This document shows positions 28,631 through 40,180 of a stretch of DNA of 64,000 nt, piece by piece; the stretch's first letter is position 1; each line of letters begins with the position of its first letter. The stretch lies in NCBI RefSeq assembly GCF_015351025.1, contig NZ_JADKRV010000005.1, forward strand, positions 62,001-126,000, read 5' to 3'. Source of the DNA: Curtobacterium sp. VKM Ac-1376 (GTDB lineage Bacteria; Actinomycetota; Actinomycetes; Actinomycetales; Microbacteriaceae). Under the pieces are notes generated by a model. The model did no database searches. It had not been told where the DNA came from and saw only the letters and a list, made by a program, of their open reading frames with translations. The translations under genes and the position numbers were made by a program.

Positions 28631-31600
28631 ATGGCGCCTCAGCCACTCCAGCCCTCGGCACCGACGTCGCTCGTGCCGCCGCACCGCCGGTTCTCGGCGA
28701 TCCCGGACGCCACGGGCATGTACGACCCGGCGAACGAGAAGGACGCCTGCGGGCTCGCGATGGTCGCGACGCTTCGCGGGACCCCCGGTCACGACATCGT
28801 CGACGCGGCCCTCGGTGCGCTCCGGAACCTCGAGCACCGCGGTGCCGTGGGTTCCGATGCCGGCACCGGGGACGGCGCCGGCATCCTGTGCCAGGTGCCG
28901 GACGAGTTCCTGCGTGCGGTCGTCCCGTTCGACCTGCCCGCAGCGGGGGAGTACGCGGTCGGGACCGCCTACCTGCCCCTCGCCGAGGACGCGCGGCACG
29001 CGGTGAAGGGCGCCGTCGAGCGGCTCGCGCGTGAAGAGGGACTCAAGGTCCTCGGGTGGCGCGAGGTCCCGGTGCGCCCCGAGGTCCTCGGCACCCTGGC
29101 CCGTGCGGCCATGCCCGCGTTCGAGCAGCTCTTCGTCGCATCGATCCGCCACGACGTGCACGGCGCCTCGTGGAGCGGCATCGCCCTCGACCGTCAGGCG
29201 TTCCGCCTGCGCAAGCGCGCCGAGCACGACAACGACCTGTACTTCGTGTCGCTGTCGAGCCGCACCATGGTCTACAAGGGCATGGTCACGACGCTGCAGC
29301 TCGAGCCGTTCTACCCCGACCTCAGCGACGAGCGCTTCGCTTCGAAGATGGCGATCGTGCACTCGCGCTACTCGACGAACACGTTCCCCTCGTGGCCGCT
29401 CGCGCAGCCCTTCCGGACCATCGCGCACAACGGCGAGATCAACACCGTCCGCGGCAACCGGAACTGGATGCGCGCTCGGCAGTCGCAGCTCGAGAGCGAA
29501 CTGCTCGGCGACATGGGGCCGCTGCTGCCGATCGTCAGCCCGGGTGCGAGCGACTCGGCGTCCTTCGACGAGGTCCTCGAGCTGCTGACGCTCACCGGCC
29601 GGACGCTGCCGCACGCGGTTTCGATGATGGTGCCGGAGGCCTGGGAGAACCAGGTCGGGATGGACCCGGACCTCCGGGCGTTCTACGAGTACCACTCGAT
29701 GCTCATGGAGCCGTGGGACGGCCCCGCCGCGATCACCTTCACCGACGGCTCGCTCGTCGGTGCGACGCTCGACCGCAACGGCCTGCGCCCCGGGCGCTTC
29801 CTCGTCACCGACGACGGCCTCATCGTGATGGGCTCGGAGACGGGCGTGATCGACGTGCCCGCCGCCAAGGTCGTCCGCAAGGGGCGCCTGCGTCCCGGCA
29901 GGATGTTCCTGGTGGACACCGTGGCCGGACGGATCATCGAGGACGACGAGGTCAAGCGCGAGCTGGCGACGTCGGGCCCGTGGGGCGAGTGGCTCGACAG
30001 CGGCCGCATCAACCTGAACGACCTGCCCGACCGCGAGCACATCGTGCACACCCCGGCCTCGGTGACCCGGCGCCAGCGTGCGTTCGGGTACACCGAGGAA
30101 GAAGTGCGGATCCTGCTTCGTCCGATGGCTCAGGCCGGTGCGGAGCCGCTCGGCGCGATGGGATCCGACACGCCGATCGCGGTGCTGTCGGACCGGCCGC
30201 GCCTGCTGTTCGACTACTTCACACAGCAGTTCGCGCAGGTGACGAATCCGCCGCTCGACTCCATCCGCGAGCAGGTCATCACCTCGATGGGCTTGGGACT
30301 CGGCCCGGAGCGCAACCTGCTCTCGGCCGGTCCGGAGCACGCGAAGCAGATCACGCTCGACTTCCCCGTCATCGACAACGACCAGTTGGCGAAGGTCCAG
30401 CACTTCGAGACCGAGTCCGGTCGGCACCTGACGGTCACGATCAAGGGTCTGTACCGCGTCGACGCCGGCAAGAAGGCGATGCAGAAGCGCATCGCTGCGG
30501 TGTGCGACGAGGTCGACGCTGCGATCGAGTCCGGCAAGCAGTTCATCGTGCTGTCGGACCGTGACGGCAACGCCGAGCAGGCACCCGTCCCGAGCCTGCT
30601 CCTGCTGGCCGCGGTGCACCACCACCTCATCCGCACCGAGCAGCGCATGAAGGTCGGGCTCATCGTCGAGGCCGGTGACGTGCGCGAGGTCCACCACGTG
30701 GCGACGCTCATCGGCTACGGCGCCTCGGCGATCAACCCGTACCTCGCCATGGAGACCTGCGAGAACCTGGTCCGGGCCGGCATGATCACGGGCATCACCC
30801 CCGAGCAGGCCGTCAAGAACGTCATCAAGGCGCTCGGCAAGGGCGTGCTGAAGATCATGTCGAAGATGGGCATCTCGACGGTGTCCAGCTACGCGGGCGC
30901 CCAGGCGTTCGAGGCGGTCGGACTCAGCCAGGAGTTCGTCGACAAGTACTTCACCGGCACGTCGTCGATCCTCGGCGGCGTGGACATCGACGTGATCGCC
31001 AAGGAGAACGCGGAGCGGCACGCGCAGGCCTACCCCCAGGACGGCGCCGTGCTCTCGCACGAGCGACTGCAGACCGGAGGTGAGTACCAGTGGCGCCGCC
31101 AGGGGCCGCCGCACCTCTTCAACCCCGACACGGTCTTCCGCCTGCAGCACGCCACCCGTGCCCGCCGGTACGACATCTTCCGCGAGTACTCCAGCGCGGT
31201 GGACGACCAGGCCGAGCAGCTCATGACGCTCCGCGGGCTCTTCCGCTTCAAGCACGGCGTGCGGAAGCCCGTCGCGCTGGACGAGGTCGAGTCCATCGAG
31301 TCGATCGTCAAGCGGTTCAACACGGGTGCGATGTCCTACGGCTCGATCTCGAAAGAGGCGCACGAGACCCTCGCCATCGCGATGAACCGCCTCGGCGGCC
31401 GGTCGAACACGGGTGAGGGCGGCGAGGACGTCGACCGGCTGCTCGACCCCGAGCGCCGCAGCGCGATCAAGCAGGTCGCGTCGGGTCGGTTCGGGGTGAC
31501 GAGCATGTACCTGACGCACGCCACCGACATCCAGCTGAAGATGGCGCAGGGTGCGAAGCCGGGCGAGGGCGGTCAGCTGCCCCCGCAGAAGGTCTACCCC

Positions 31601-33238
31601 TGGGTCGCCCGGACCCGGCACGCCACCGCCGGCGTGGGGCTCATCTCGCCGCCGCCGCACCACGACATCTACTCCATCGAGGACCTCAAGCAGCTGATCT
31701 TCGACGTCAAGCGAGCCAACCCGGCCGCCCGCGTCCACGTGAAGCTCGTCAGCCAGTCCGGCATCGGCGCGGTCGCGGCCGGCGTGACGAAGGCACTGGC
31801 CGACGTCGTGCTCGTGTCCGGGCACGACGGTGGTACCGGAGCCAGTCCGCTGAACTCGCTCAAGCACGCCGGCACCCCGTGGGAGATCGGCCTCGCCGAG
31901 ACGCAGCAGACGCTCATGCTCAACGGCATGCGCGACCGTGTGGTCGTGCAGGTGGACGGGCAGATGAAGACCGGCCGCGACGTCGTCGTGGCGGCCCTGC
32001 TCGGGGCGGAGGAGTACGGCTTCGCGACGGCGCCGCTCATCGTCGAGGGCTGCATCATGATGCGCGTGTGCCACCTGGACACGTGCCCCGTCGGTGTCGC
32101 GACGCAGAACCCGGAGCTCCGCAAGCGTTTCTCGGGCAAGCCCGAGTTCGTCGTGAACTTCTTCGAGTTCATCGCGCAGGAGGTCCGCGAGCTCCTCGCC
32201 GAGCTCGGCTTCCGCAGCCTCGACGAGGCCATCGGCCAGACCGGTGTGCTCGACGTCGACCGGGCGGTCGAGCACTGGAAGGCGTCGGGGCTCGACCTGG
32301 CGCCGGTGCTCACCGGACCGCACTTCGACGACGCCGAACCCCGTCGGCACCACCGCGAGCAGGACCACGAGCTCGACCAGCACTTCGACGTCCGGCTCAT
32401 CCAGCAGACCGCCGACGTGCTCGACCACGGCGGCTCGATCGCGCTGGACCTGCCGATCCGGAACACCGAACGCGCCGTCGGCACGATGCTCGGGCACCAG
32501 GTGACCCTGCGCCACGGCGAGCACGGGCTGCCCACCGGCTCGATCGACATCACGCTGCGCGGGTCCGCCGGGCAGTCGCTCGGTGCGTTCCTGCCGGCCG
32601 GCATCACGCTGCGGCTGGTGGGTGACAGCAACGACTACGTCGGCAAGGGGCTGTCAGGCGGCCAGATCGTCGTGCGACCGGACGCCGGGTCGGGCTTCGA
32701 CCCGGCCGAGAACGTCATCGCCGGCAACGTCATCGGGTACGGCGCGACCCAGGGCAGCATGTTCATCCGCGGGATCGTGGGCGAGCGCTTCCTGGTCCGC
32801 AACTCCGGCGCCACCGCGGTGGTCGAGGGCGTGGGCGACCACGCGCTCGAGTACATGACGGGTGGCCTCGCGCTCATCCTCGGCGAGACCGGACGGAACC
32901 TCGGGGCCGGCATGTCCGGCGGTACCGCGTACGTCCGCGGACTGCGCGAGGAGCACGTGAACACCGATGCGCTCGCGTCCGGCGAACTCCGGCTCGAGAC
33001 GCTCGACAGCGCCGACGTCGAGATCGTCAGGGACCTGCTCACCCGGCACGCCGACGAGACCGGTTCGACGCTCGCGTCCGACCTGCTCGAGTCCGGGGAC
33101 CTGAGCGACTTCGTCAAGGTGCTGCCGCGCGACTACGCGGCGGTGCTCGAGACCCGCAGACAGGCCCTCGACGAGGGGCTCGACCCCGATGGCGACATCG
33201 TGTGGAACAGGATCATGGAGGTGACCGCAGGTGGCTGA
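28631..33238 (+). CDS. gltB: Glutamate synthase (GOGAT) large subunit
   Basis: With GltD it makes two glutamates from glutamine and 2-oxoglutarate. The 1535-residue chain has an N-terminal glutaminase domain whose nucleophile is Cys40 ([14 protein letters not shown]), implying removal of a 39-residue Pro/Ser-rich propeptide. A central domain and the FMN/2-oxoglutarate barrel follow ([30 protein letters not shown]). The 3Fe-4S cysteines are Cys1141, Cys1147 and Cys1152 ([17 protein letters not shown]), and a beta-helix C-terminal domain has [11 protein letters not shown]. It overlaps gltD by eight bases. Confidence 0.97.
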   Translation: MAPQPLQPSAPTSLVPPHRRFSAIPDATGMYDPANEKDACGLAMVATLRGTPGHDIVDAALGALRNLEHRGAVGSDAGTGDGAGILCQVPDEFLRAVVPFDLPAAGEYAVGTAYLPLAEDARHAVKGAVERLAREEGLKVLGWREVPVRPEVLGTLARAAMPAFEQLFVASIRHDVHGASWSGIALDRQAFRLRKRAEHDNDLYFVSLSSRTMVYKGMVTTLQLEPFYPDLSDERFASKMAIVHSRYSTNTFPSWPLAQPFRTIAHNGEINTVRGNRNWMRARQSQLESELLGDMGPLLPIVSPGASDSASFDEVLELLTLTGRTLPHAVSMMVPEAWENQVGMDPDLRAFYEYHSMLMEPWDGPAAITFTDGSLVGATLDRNGLRPGRFLVTDDGLIVMGSETGVIDVPAAKVVRKGRLRPGRMFLVDTVAGRIIEDDEVKRELATSGPWGEWLDSGRINLNDLPDREHIVHTPASVTRRQRAFGYTEEEVRILLRPMAQAGAEPLGAMGSDTPIAVLSDRPRLLFDYFTQQFAQVTNPPLDSIREQVITSMGLGLGPERNLLSAGPEHAKQITLDFPVIDNDQLAKVQHFETESGRHLTVTIKGLYRVDAGKKAMQKRIAAVCDEVDAAIESGKQFIVLSDRDGNAEQAPVPSLLLLAAVHHHLIRTEQRMKVGLIVEAGDVREVHHVATLIGYGASAINPYLAMETCENLVRAGMITGITPEQAVKNVIKALGKGVLKIMSKMGISTVSSYAGAQAFEAVGLSQEFVDKYFTGTSSILGGVDIDVIAKENAERHAQAYPQDGAVLSHERLQTGGEYQWRRQGPPHLFNPDTVFRLQHATRARRYDIFREYSSAVDDQAEQLMTLRGLFRFKHGVRKPVALDEVESIESIVKRFNTGAMSYGSISKEAHETLAIAMNRLGGRSNTGEGGEDVDRLLDPERRSAIKQVASGRFGVTSMYLTHATDIQLKMAQGAKPGEGGQLPPQKVYPWVARTRHATAGVGLISPPPHHDIYSIEDLKQLIFDVKRANPAARVHVKLVSQSGIGAVAAGVTKALADVVLVSGHDGGTGASPLNSLKHAGTPWEIGLAETQQTLMLNGMRDRVVVQVDGQMKTGRDVVVAALLGAEEYGFATAPLIVEGCIMMRVCHLDTCPVGVATQNPELRKRFSGKPEFVVNFFEFIAQEVRELLAELGFRSLDEAIGQTGVLDVDRAVEHWKASGLDLAPVLTGPHFDDAEPRRHHREQDHELDQHFDVRLIQQTADVLDHGGSIALDLPIRNTERAVGTMLGHQVTLRHGEHGLPTGSIDITLRGSAGQSLGAFLPAGITLRLVGDSNDYVGKGLSGGQIVVRPDAGSGFDPAENVIAGNVIGYGATQGSMFIRGIVGERFLVRNSGATAVVEGVGDHALEYMTGGLALILGETGRNLGAGMSGGTAYVRGLREEHVNTDALASGELRLETLDSADVEIVRDLLTRHADETGSTLASDLLESGDLSDFVKVLPRDYAAVLETRRQALDEGLDPDGDIVWNRIMEVTAGG

Positions 33239-34688
33239 CCCCAAGGGGTTCCTGAAGGTCCAGGAACGAGAACTACCGCCCCGTCGGCCCGTACCCGTGC
33301 GGCTCATGGACTGGAAAGAGGTCTACGAGCAGCAGGAGTCCGGCGCCCTCAAGCGCCAGGCCGGCCGCTGCATGGACTGCGGCGTGCCGTTCTGCCACCA
33401 GGGTTGCCCCCTCGGCAACCTGATCCCCGAGTGGAACGACCTGATGTGGCGAGGCGAGGGCCGTCAGGCCATCGAGCGGCTGCACGCCACCAACAACTTC
33501 CCGGAGTTCACCGGTCGCCTCTGCCCGGCGCCGTGCGAGTCGTCCTGCGTGCTGGGCATCAACCAGCCCCCGGTGACGATCAAGCAGGTCGAGGTCTCGA
33601 TCATCGACCAGGCGTTCCAGAACGGCTGGGTCACCCCGCACCCGCCCGAGCGACTCACCGGCAAGACCGTGGCGGTCGTCGGCTCCGGCCCCGCCGGCCT
33701 CGCCGCCGCGCAGCAGCTCACGCGTGCCGGCCACACGGTCGCCGTCTACGAGCGCGACGACCGCATCGGTGGTCTGCTCCGCTACGGGATCCCGGACTTC
33801 AAGATGGAGAAGCGCCAGATCGATCTGCGCCTCGCCCAGATGCAGGCCGAGGGCACCCGGTTCCGTGCCGGCGTCGAGATCGGCAAGGACATCACCTGGG
33901 ACGACCTGAAGTCGCGCTACGACGCGGTCGTGGTCGCCACCGGGGCCACGGTGCCGCGCGATCTGCCGATCCCGGGTCGTGACCTCGAGGGCGTGCACTT
34001 CGCGATGGACTACCTCGTCCAGCAGAACAAGGCGAACGCCGGCACCACGGTCGACAACCAGGTGACCGCCGAGGGCAAGCACGTCGTCGTCATCGGCGGC
34101 GGGGACACCGGTGCGGACTGCATCGGCACGGCCCACCGCCAGGGTGCGCTGAGCGTGACGAACCTGGCGATCGGCAAGCAGCCGCCGCTCGAGCGTCCGT
34201 CCGACCAGCCGTGGCCGATGTTCCCGACGGTGTTCGAGATCACCAGCGCCCACGAGGAAGGCGGTGAGCGGCACTTCCTGGCCTCGACCGTCGAGTTCCT
34301 GTCCAACGACGCCGGCGAGGTCCGTGCGCTGCGGGTCGCCGAGACCGAGTACATCGACGGCCGGCGCGTGCCGAAGGCCGGCAGCGAGCGGGAGATCCCG
34401 GCCGACCTGGTCCTCATCGCGATGGGCTTCACCGGTCCCGAGTCGGACACCATCGAGCCGCAGCTCGGCCTGCCCACCACGGGGTCCGGAGCGCTCGACC
34501 GTCGTGCCGACTACGCGACCAACGAGGCCGGCGTGTTCGTCGCCGGTGACGCGGGTCGCGGGCAGTCGCTCATCGTGTGGGCGATCGCCGAGGGCCGCGC
34601 CGCGGCCGCCCAGGTCGACGAGTACCTGGAGGGCTCGACGATCCTGCCGGCACCGGTCAAGGCGACCGACCGCGCGATCTCGATCTGA
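33231..34688 (+). CDS. gltD: Glutamate synthase small subunit
   Basis: Takes electrons from NADPH through FAD and two 4Fe-4S clusters to GltB. The 485-residue protein has the N-terminal cluster cysteines in [17 protein letters not shown] (about residues 47-63) and CPAPCESSC (about 100-108), the FAD-binding [17 protein letters not shown] (about 147-163), the NADPH-binding [13 protein letters not shown], and the late FAD motif [17 protein letters not shown] start lies inside the end of gltB with a GGAGGT-like site ahead. A strong terminator follows. Confidence 0.97.
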   Translation: MADPKGFLKVQERELPPRRPVPVRLMDWKEVYEQQESGALKRQAGRCMDCGVPFCHQGCPLGNLIPEWNDLMWRGEGRQAIERLHATNNFPEFTGRLCPAPCESSCVLGINQPPVTIKQVEVSIIDQAFQNGWVTPHPPERLTGKTVAVVGSGPAGLAAAQQLTRAGHTVAVYERDDRIGGLLRYGIPDFKMEKRQIDLRLAQMQAEGTRFRAGVEIGKDITWDDLKSRYDAVVVATGATVPRDLPIPGRDLEGVHFAMDYLVQQNKANAGTTVDNQVTAEGKHVVVIGGGDTGADCIGTAHRQGALSVTNLAIGKQPPLERPSDQPWPMFPTVFEITSAHEEGGERHFLASTVEFLSNDAGEVRALRVAETEYIDGRRVPKAGSEREIPADLVLIAMGFTGPESDTIEPQLGLPTTGSGALDRRADYATNEAGVFVAGDAGRGQSLIVWAIAEGRAAAAQVDEYLEGSTILPAPVKATDRAISI

Positions 34689-34730
34689 TGTCGGACCGCC
34701 ACCACCAGATGCTCACCTCTCCGTGAGCGT

Positions 34731-34766
34731 GAGGCCACCAGCACTCGGTAGGGTGCTGGTGGCCTC
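34731..34766 (+). terminator. Terminator after gltD
   Basis: A perfect 14-bp stem, 34731-34744 with 34753-34766, and an 8-base loop, located 43 bases after the gltD stop and before pyk. It is followed by GCTTCGTTCC, weakly T-rich. It should insulate pyk from the gltBD unit. Confidence 0.85.
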
Positions 34767-34831
34767 GCTTCGTTCCGCGCGGCCCCACGGCGCGGAAACC
34801 CAAGCTCCATCCACCACCACGAAGGAATCCA

Positions 34832-36277
34832 TTGAGACGCGCAAAGATCGTTTCGACGCTCGGACCGGCAACGTCGGACTACGAGACCGTCAAGGAGATC
34901 ATCCAGGCGGGCGTCGACGTCGCCCGACTCAACCTCAGCCACGGTGACTACAGCGTCCACGAGGCCAACTACGTCAACGTGCGCCGTGCGGCCGAAGAGC
35001 TCGGCAAGCCCGTCGCGATCCTCGTCGACCTGCAGGGTCCGAAGATCCGACTGGCCAAGTTCGCCGACGGCCCCCACGACCTGGCCGTGGGAGACGTCTT
35101 CACCATCACGACCGAGGACGTCCCCGGCTCGAAGGAGATCTGCGGCACGACGTTCAAGGGCCTGCCGCAGGACGTCAAGCCCGGCGACCCGCTGCTCATC
35201 GATGACGGCCGGGTGCGGCTGCGTGTCCTCGACACCGACGGCGTGCGCGTGCGCACGGAGGTCGTCGTCGCCGGCACGGTGTCGAACAACAAGGGGATCA
35301 ACCTGCCCGGCGTCGCCGTCAACGTCCCCGCGCTGAGCGAGAAGGACGAGGCCGACCTGCGCTGGGCGATCCGCCAGGGTGCCGACCTCATCGCCCTGTC
35401 GTTCGTGCGCAACGCCAGCGACGTCGACCGCGCGCACGAGATCATGGACGAGGAGGGCAAGCGCCTCCCGGTCATCGCCAAGGTGGAGAAGCCGCAGGCC
35501 GTCGACGCGCTCGAGGAGATCATCGACGCGTTCGACAGCATCATGGTCGCCCGTGGTGACCTCGGCGTCGAGCTCCCGCTCGAGGCGGTCCCGATCGTGC
35601 AGAAGCGCGCCGTCGAGCTGTCCCGCCGTATGGCGAAGCCGGTGATCGTCGCGACGCAGATGCTCGAGTCGATGATCTCGTCGCCGATCCCGACCCGCGC
35701 GGAGACCTCTGACGTCGCGAACGCCGTCCTCGACGGTGCCGACGCGGTGATGCTGTCCGGCGAGACGAGCGTCGGGGAGTACCCGGTGCAGACCGTTCGC
35801 ACGATGGCCCGCATCGTCGAGTCCACCGAGGACCACGGCCTCGAACGCATCGCGCCGCTCGGCACGAAGCCGCGCACCCTCGGCGGCGCCATCACCCTCG
35901 CCGCCGTCGAGATCGCGGAGTTCACCGAGGCGTCGTATCTCTGCGTCTTCACCGAGTCCGGCGACTCGGCCCGCCGCATGTCGCGTCTGCGCCACGGCCT
36001 CCCGATCATCGCCTTCACCCCGAACGAGGCCACGCGTCGTCGTATGGCGTTGACCTGGGGCGTCCGCTCGTTCCTCGTGGAGCGGAAGACCCACACCGAC
36101 GAGCTCTTCTCGCAGGTCGACGACGTCCTCCTCGAGAACGGCCTGGCCGCCCCCGGCGACCGCGTCATCGTGACGGCCGGTTCCCCTCCCGGGATCGAGG
36201 GCTCGACGAACGACCTCCGCGTGCACCGGGTGGGCGACGCCCACGCCGAGGCCGCTCCGGCGTACGTCCGGGACTGA
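34832..36277 (+). CDS. pyk: Pyruvate kinase
   Basis: Makes pyruvate and ATP from phosphoenolpyruvate and ADP. The 481-residue protein starts with a TTG preceded by GAAGGAA; the sequence MRRAKIVSTLGPATSDYE is the normal pyruvate kinase N terminus, so the rare start is well supported. Key motifs are VARLNLSHGDY (about residues 30-40), the catalytic Lys in VIAKVEKPQAVDA (about 213-225), the Mg ligands in IMVARGDLGVELP, and the ATP-site PTRAETSDVANAVLDGADA. The C-terminal allosteric domain is complete. TTG may lower its translation. Confidence 0.97.
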   Translation: MRRAKIVSTLGPATSDYETVKEIIQAGVDVARLNLSHGDYSVHEANYVNVRRAAEELGKPVAILVDLQGPKIRLAKFADGPHDLAVGDVFTITTEDVPGSKEICGTTFKGLPQDVKPGDPLLIDDGRVRLRVLDTDGVRVRTEVVVAGTVSNNKGINLPGVAVNVPALSEKDEADLRWAIRQGADLIALSFVRNASDVDRAHEIMDEEGKRLPVIAKVEKPQAVDALEEIIDAFDSIMVARGDLGVELPLEAVPIVQKRAVELSRRMAKPVIVATQMLESMISSPIPTRAETSDVANAVLDGADAVMLSGETSVGEYPVQTVRTMARIVESTEDHGLERIAPLGTKPRTLGGAITLAAVEIAEFTEASYLCVFTESGDSARRMSRLRHGLPIIAFTPNEATRRRMALTWGVRSFLVERKTHTDELFSQVDDVLLENGLAAPGDRVIVTAGSPPGIEGSTNDLRVHRVGDAHAEAAPAYVRD

Positions 36278-36297
36278 TCCGCAGGATCCGTCCCCAC

Positions 36298-36355
36298 CAG
36301 GGCGCGGACGGGAGGCACGGCGCAGCAGCGTCGACGGCCACCGGTCCGCGCCCTG
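36298..36355 (+). terminator. Candidate terminator after pyk
   Basis: Bases 36298-36309 (CAGGGCGCGGAC) pair perfectly with 36344-36355 across a 34-base loop, 21 bases after the pyk stop. The left arm runs into the 16-base repeat motif at 36304-36319 described separately. The loop is long, so efficiency is uncertain. Confidence 0.55.
36304..36319 (+). repeat. Intergenic 16-base motif, copy 1
   Basis: GCGGACGGGAGGCACG after pyk. It differs at one position from the copy at 53930-53945 and at two from that at 41366-41381. All three lie just beyond a gene end. Confidence 0.55.
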
Positions 36356-36402
36356 CCGCGTCCCACGGGCCCTGGCGGTGACCGCACGTCGGCCGCACGC
36401 GG

Positions 36403-36408
36403 CAGGAT
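36403..36408 (+). promoter_or_regulatory. Leaderless-type -10-like box before the ferritin-VIT1 gene
   Basis: CAGGAT lies 7 bases before the GTG at 36416, the same spacing as the TANNNT boxes of other leaderless genes in the window; the first base departs from the consensus. Confidence 0.4.
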
Positions 36409-36415
36409 GGTCGCT

Positions 36416-37501
36416 GTGAGCCTCCGATCCGACACCCCGGCGCCGCGCGCCGACGTCCGCCGCTGGCGCCGGTACCTGGCCGACGAACGCGCCGAGGCGG
36501 CGGTGTACCGCAACCTGGCCGCTCGCCGGTCCGGCGAGGAGCGCGCGATCCTCACAGCGCTGGCCGAGGCCGAGGGGCGACACGAACAGCACTGGCTCGA
36601 CCTGCTGGGCGACGACGTCGGGCGCCCGCTGCGGGGGAGCCTGCGGACGCGGGTGCTCGCCGCGCTGGCGAAGCGCTTCGGGTCGGTCTTCGTCCTCGCG
36701 CTCATGCAGCGAGCCGAGGACCGCTCGCCCTACGCCGACGACGCCGATGCGACCGCGCGGATGGCCGCCGACGAACGCATCCACGGCGAGGTCGTGCGGG
36801 GGCTCGCGAACCGCGGCCGGATGCGCCTGTCCGGCACGTTCCGGGCGGCGGTGTTCGGTGCGAACGACGGCCTGGTGTCGAACCTCGCGCTCATCATCGG
36901 CATCAGTGCCTCCGGAGCGGACCGCCACTTCGTGCTGCTCAGCGGCATCGCCGGTCTGCTCGCCGGGGCGTTGTCGATGGGTGCGGGCGAGTACGTGTCC
37001 GTCCGCTCCCAGCGCGAACTGCTCGAGGCGTCGGCACCGCACCCCGAGGCGCGGCAGGCGGTGTCCGACCTCGACGTCGACGTCAACGAACTCGCCCTCG
37101 TCTACCGGGCGCGGGGCATGGCCGAGACCGAGGCGACGGTGCACGCGGCCGAGGTGCTGACCGGGATCGGCGAGCGTCGGCCGGCCACCGGGTCGACGCC
37201 GGTCGGTGGCGACCACGAGGCAGTCGGTACCGGTCTGAGTGCGGCCGTGTCGAGTTTCTGCTTCTTCGCCTCGGGTGCGATCATCCCGGTGCTGCCGTTC
37301 CTGTTCGGCATGCAGGGATGGGCGGCGATCGCGGTCGCGGGTGCGCTCGTCGGCATCGCGCTCCTCGGTACCGGAGCGGTCGTCGGCGTGCTCAGCGGAG
37401 CGTCGCCGGGCAGACGGGCGTTCCGGCAGCTCGCCATAGGACTCGGCGCCGCGGCCGTGACCTATGCGCTCGGGCTGCTGTTCGGGACAGGCACCGCCTA
37501 G
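36416..37501 (+). CDS. Ferritin-like/VIT1 fusion membrane transporter for iron or manganese
   Basis: Residues 1-140 form a ferritin-like (erythrin-type) four-helix domain with glutamates and two ExxH motifs (EGRH in EAEGRHEQHW, ERIH in DERIHGEVV), likely a di-iron site. Residues 145-361 are a VIT1/CCC1 transporter: VFGANDGLVSNLALIIGISA, LLAGALSMGAGEYVSVRSQRE, and three further helices at the end. Proteins of this build (for example MbfA) export iron and protect against peroxide. I prefer the GTG at 36416 to the ATG three codons earlier because of the promoter spacing. Its stop TAG shares two bases with the stop of the converging gene. Confidence 0.85.
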   Translation: MSLRSDTPAPRADVRRWRRYLADERAEAAVYRNLAARRSGEERAILTALAEAEGRHEQHWLDLLGDDVGRPLRGSLRTRVLAALAKRFGSVFVLALMQRAEDRSPYADDADATARMAADERIHGEVVRGLANRGRMRLSGTFRAAVFGANDGLVSNLALIIGISASGADRHFVLLSGIAGLLAGALSMGAGEYVSVRSQRELLEASAPHPEARQAVSDLDVDVNELALVYRARGMAETEATVHAAEVLTGIGERRPATGSTPVGGDHEAVGTGLSAAVSSFCFFASGAIIPVLPFLFGMQGWAAIAVAGALVGIALLGTGAVVGVLSGASPGRRAFRQLAIGLGAAAVTYALGLLFGTGTA

Positions 37502-38037
37502 CGGCGAACCGCGGCGCGGGGCGGCAGCAGCAGCAGTGCCGCAGCGCCGACGGTGATCAGCGCGATCCCCGCGAACACCATGAACACGGTCAGCGCCAAC
37601 CCGGGTGCGACCAGGACGATGACGCCGCCGATGATCGACAGCACGCCACTGACGACGGTCGGAACGCGAGACGAACCGGGGTGCCCGACGAACCCGCCGA
37701 CGATCGCCGCGACCCCCTCTATCAGGAAACCGATGCCCGCGAGCACGGCGTAGACGATCAGCGGGACGGCGGGGTCGATCAGCGTGACCAGCCCCGCGAC
37801 GGTGACGAGCACCCCGACGACGCCGGAGGTCCAGCGCCAGACCTTCGGCGTGCCGTGCCCCCGCACCGCGGCGAAGACCCGCAGGGCACCGGCGACGACG
37901 AGGTAGACGCCGAACAGCAGCGCCACGAGCACGAGCGACGGGCGGGGCCACACGATGGCGACGACCCCGAGCACGATGGCGACGACCGCCGTCACGACGA
38001 CGAACACCCGGAAGGTCCGGACGGCACGAGAATCCAC
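37498..38037 (-). CDS. HdeD/DUF308-like membrane protein
   Basis: A 179-residue protein with six membrane helices in three similar hairpins, each with a central proline-rich turn (VWPRPSLVLVALLFGVYLV, IDPAVPLIVYAVLAGIGFL, VAPGLALTVFMVFAGIAL), the repeat pattern of HdeD/DUF308 proteins linked to acid stress in enterics. The role in actinobacteria is unknown. The start is set by an AGGAGGA site seven bases before the GTG at 38037; a GTG at 38043 sits too close to it. Its stop overlaps that of the VIT1 gene, and it is divergent from the aldehyde dehydrogenase unit. Confidence 0.82.
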   Translation of the reverse strand: MDSRAVRTFRVFVVVTAVVAIVLGVVAIVWPRPSLVLVALLFGVYLVVAGALRVFAAVRGHGTPKVWRWTSGVVGVLVTVAGLVTLIDPAVPLIVYAVLAGIGFLIEGVAAIVGGFVGHPGSSRVPTVVSGVLSIIGGVIVLVAPGLALTVFMVFAGIALITVGAAALLLLPPRAAVRR

Positions 38038-38073
38038 GAGCACTCCTCCTGATCGCCACGGCTGGTGCCCAGC

Positions 38074-38079
38074 ACGCTA
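38074..38079 (-). promoter_or_regulatory. Candidate -10 box for the HdeD-like gene
   Basis: On the reverse strand the hexamer reads TAGCGT, 36 bases before the GTG at 38037. The predicted transcript begins near 38067 and includes the AGGAGGA site. Confidence 0.4.
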
Positions 38080-38099
38080 CCCGTCGGGCAGCGGCACCG

Positions 38100-38115
38100 T
38101 GCAACGACATGCAAC
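38100..38115 (+). promoter_or_regulatory. Paired TGCAAC repeat upstream of the aldehyde dehydrogenase
   Basis: TGCAACGACATGCAAC contains two TGCAAC copies exactly 10 bases apart, one DNA turn, 72 bases before the aldehyde dehydrogenase ATG. This geometry fits a binding site for a regulator, for which the linked GAF protein is the obvious candidate. Inferred only from position and repeat. Confidence 0.4.
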
Positions 38116-38187
38116 CCCCGTGGTCGTACGGTGCGCAGCAGGCGCGCGGACCGTGCGCCCCGACAGCGTCGTCGAAAGGGCACCACC

Positions 38188-39728
<1,541 letters not shown>

Positions 39729-39729
<1 letters not shown>

Positions 39730-40127
39730 TGACGCAACCGGCCCGCGTCGCGGTCACGCCGGCGGCGGGGGAGCTCCTGCGGACCCTCACCACCCGGCAC
39801 GGCCCGCTCATGTTCCACCAGTCGGGCGGCTGCTGTGACGGCTCGAGCCCGATGTGCTTCCCCGTCGGCATGTTCCGGACCGGCCCCGGGGACGTCCTGC
39901 TCGGTGCGCTGCAGGTGGACGGCCTCGACCCGGTCGAGGTCTACATGTCGGTGTCGCAGTTCGAGTACTGGAAGTACACGCACCTGACGATCGACGTGGT
40001 CGACGGCCGGGGCGGCGGGTTCTCGGTCGAGGTCCCCGAGGGCAAGCGGTTCCTCACCCGCTCCCGGATGTTCGACGACGCCGAGCTCGCCGAGCTCGGC
40101 CTGGTCCCGCGGGTGTCCCGGACGTAG
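39729..40127 (+). CDS. DUF779 protein, partner of aldehyde dehydrogenase
   Basis: A 132-residue soluble protein with the DUF779 core FHQSGGCCDGSSPMCFP (about residues 30-46), whose clustered cysteines suggest a metal or redox role, and MSVSQFEYWKYTHLTIDVV later. DUF779 genes commonly sit beside ExaC-like aldehyde dehydrogenases, but their biochemical job is not established; an accessory or maturation function is a guess. The ATG overlaps the aldehyde dehydrogenase stop. Its own stop TAG is part of a TAGGCT that probably serves the regulator downstream. Confidence 0.9.
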
Positions 40128-40130
40128 GCT
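40125..40130 (+). promoter_or_regulatory. -10 box for the GAF regulator
   Basis: TAGGCT begins at the stop codon of the DUF779 gene and lies 50 bases before the GAF gene ATG, which has its own CGGAGGA ribosome-binding site. Confidence 0.45.
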
Positions 40131-40180
40131 GGCCGCACTCGTCCGCGACGGTGCGGCGGGTGGGGTCGATCGGAGGACGC

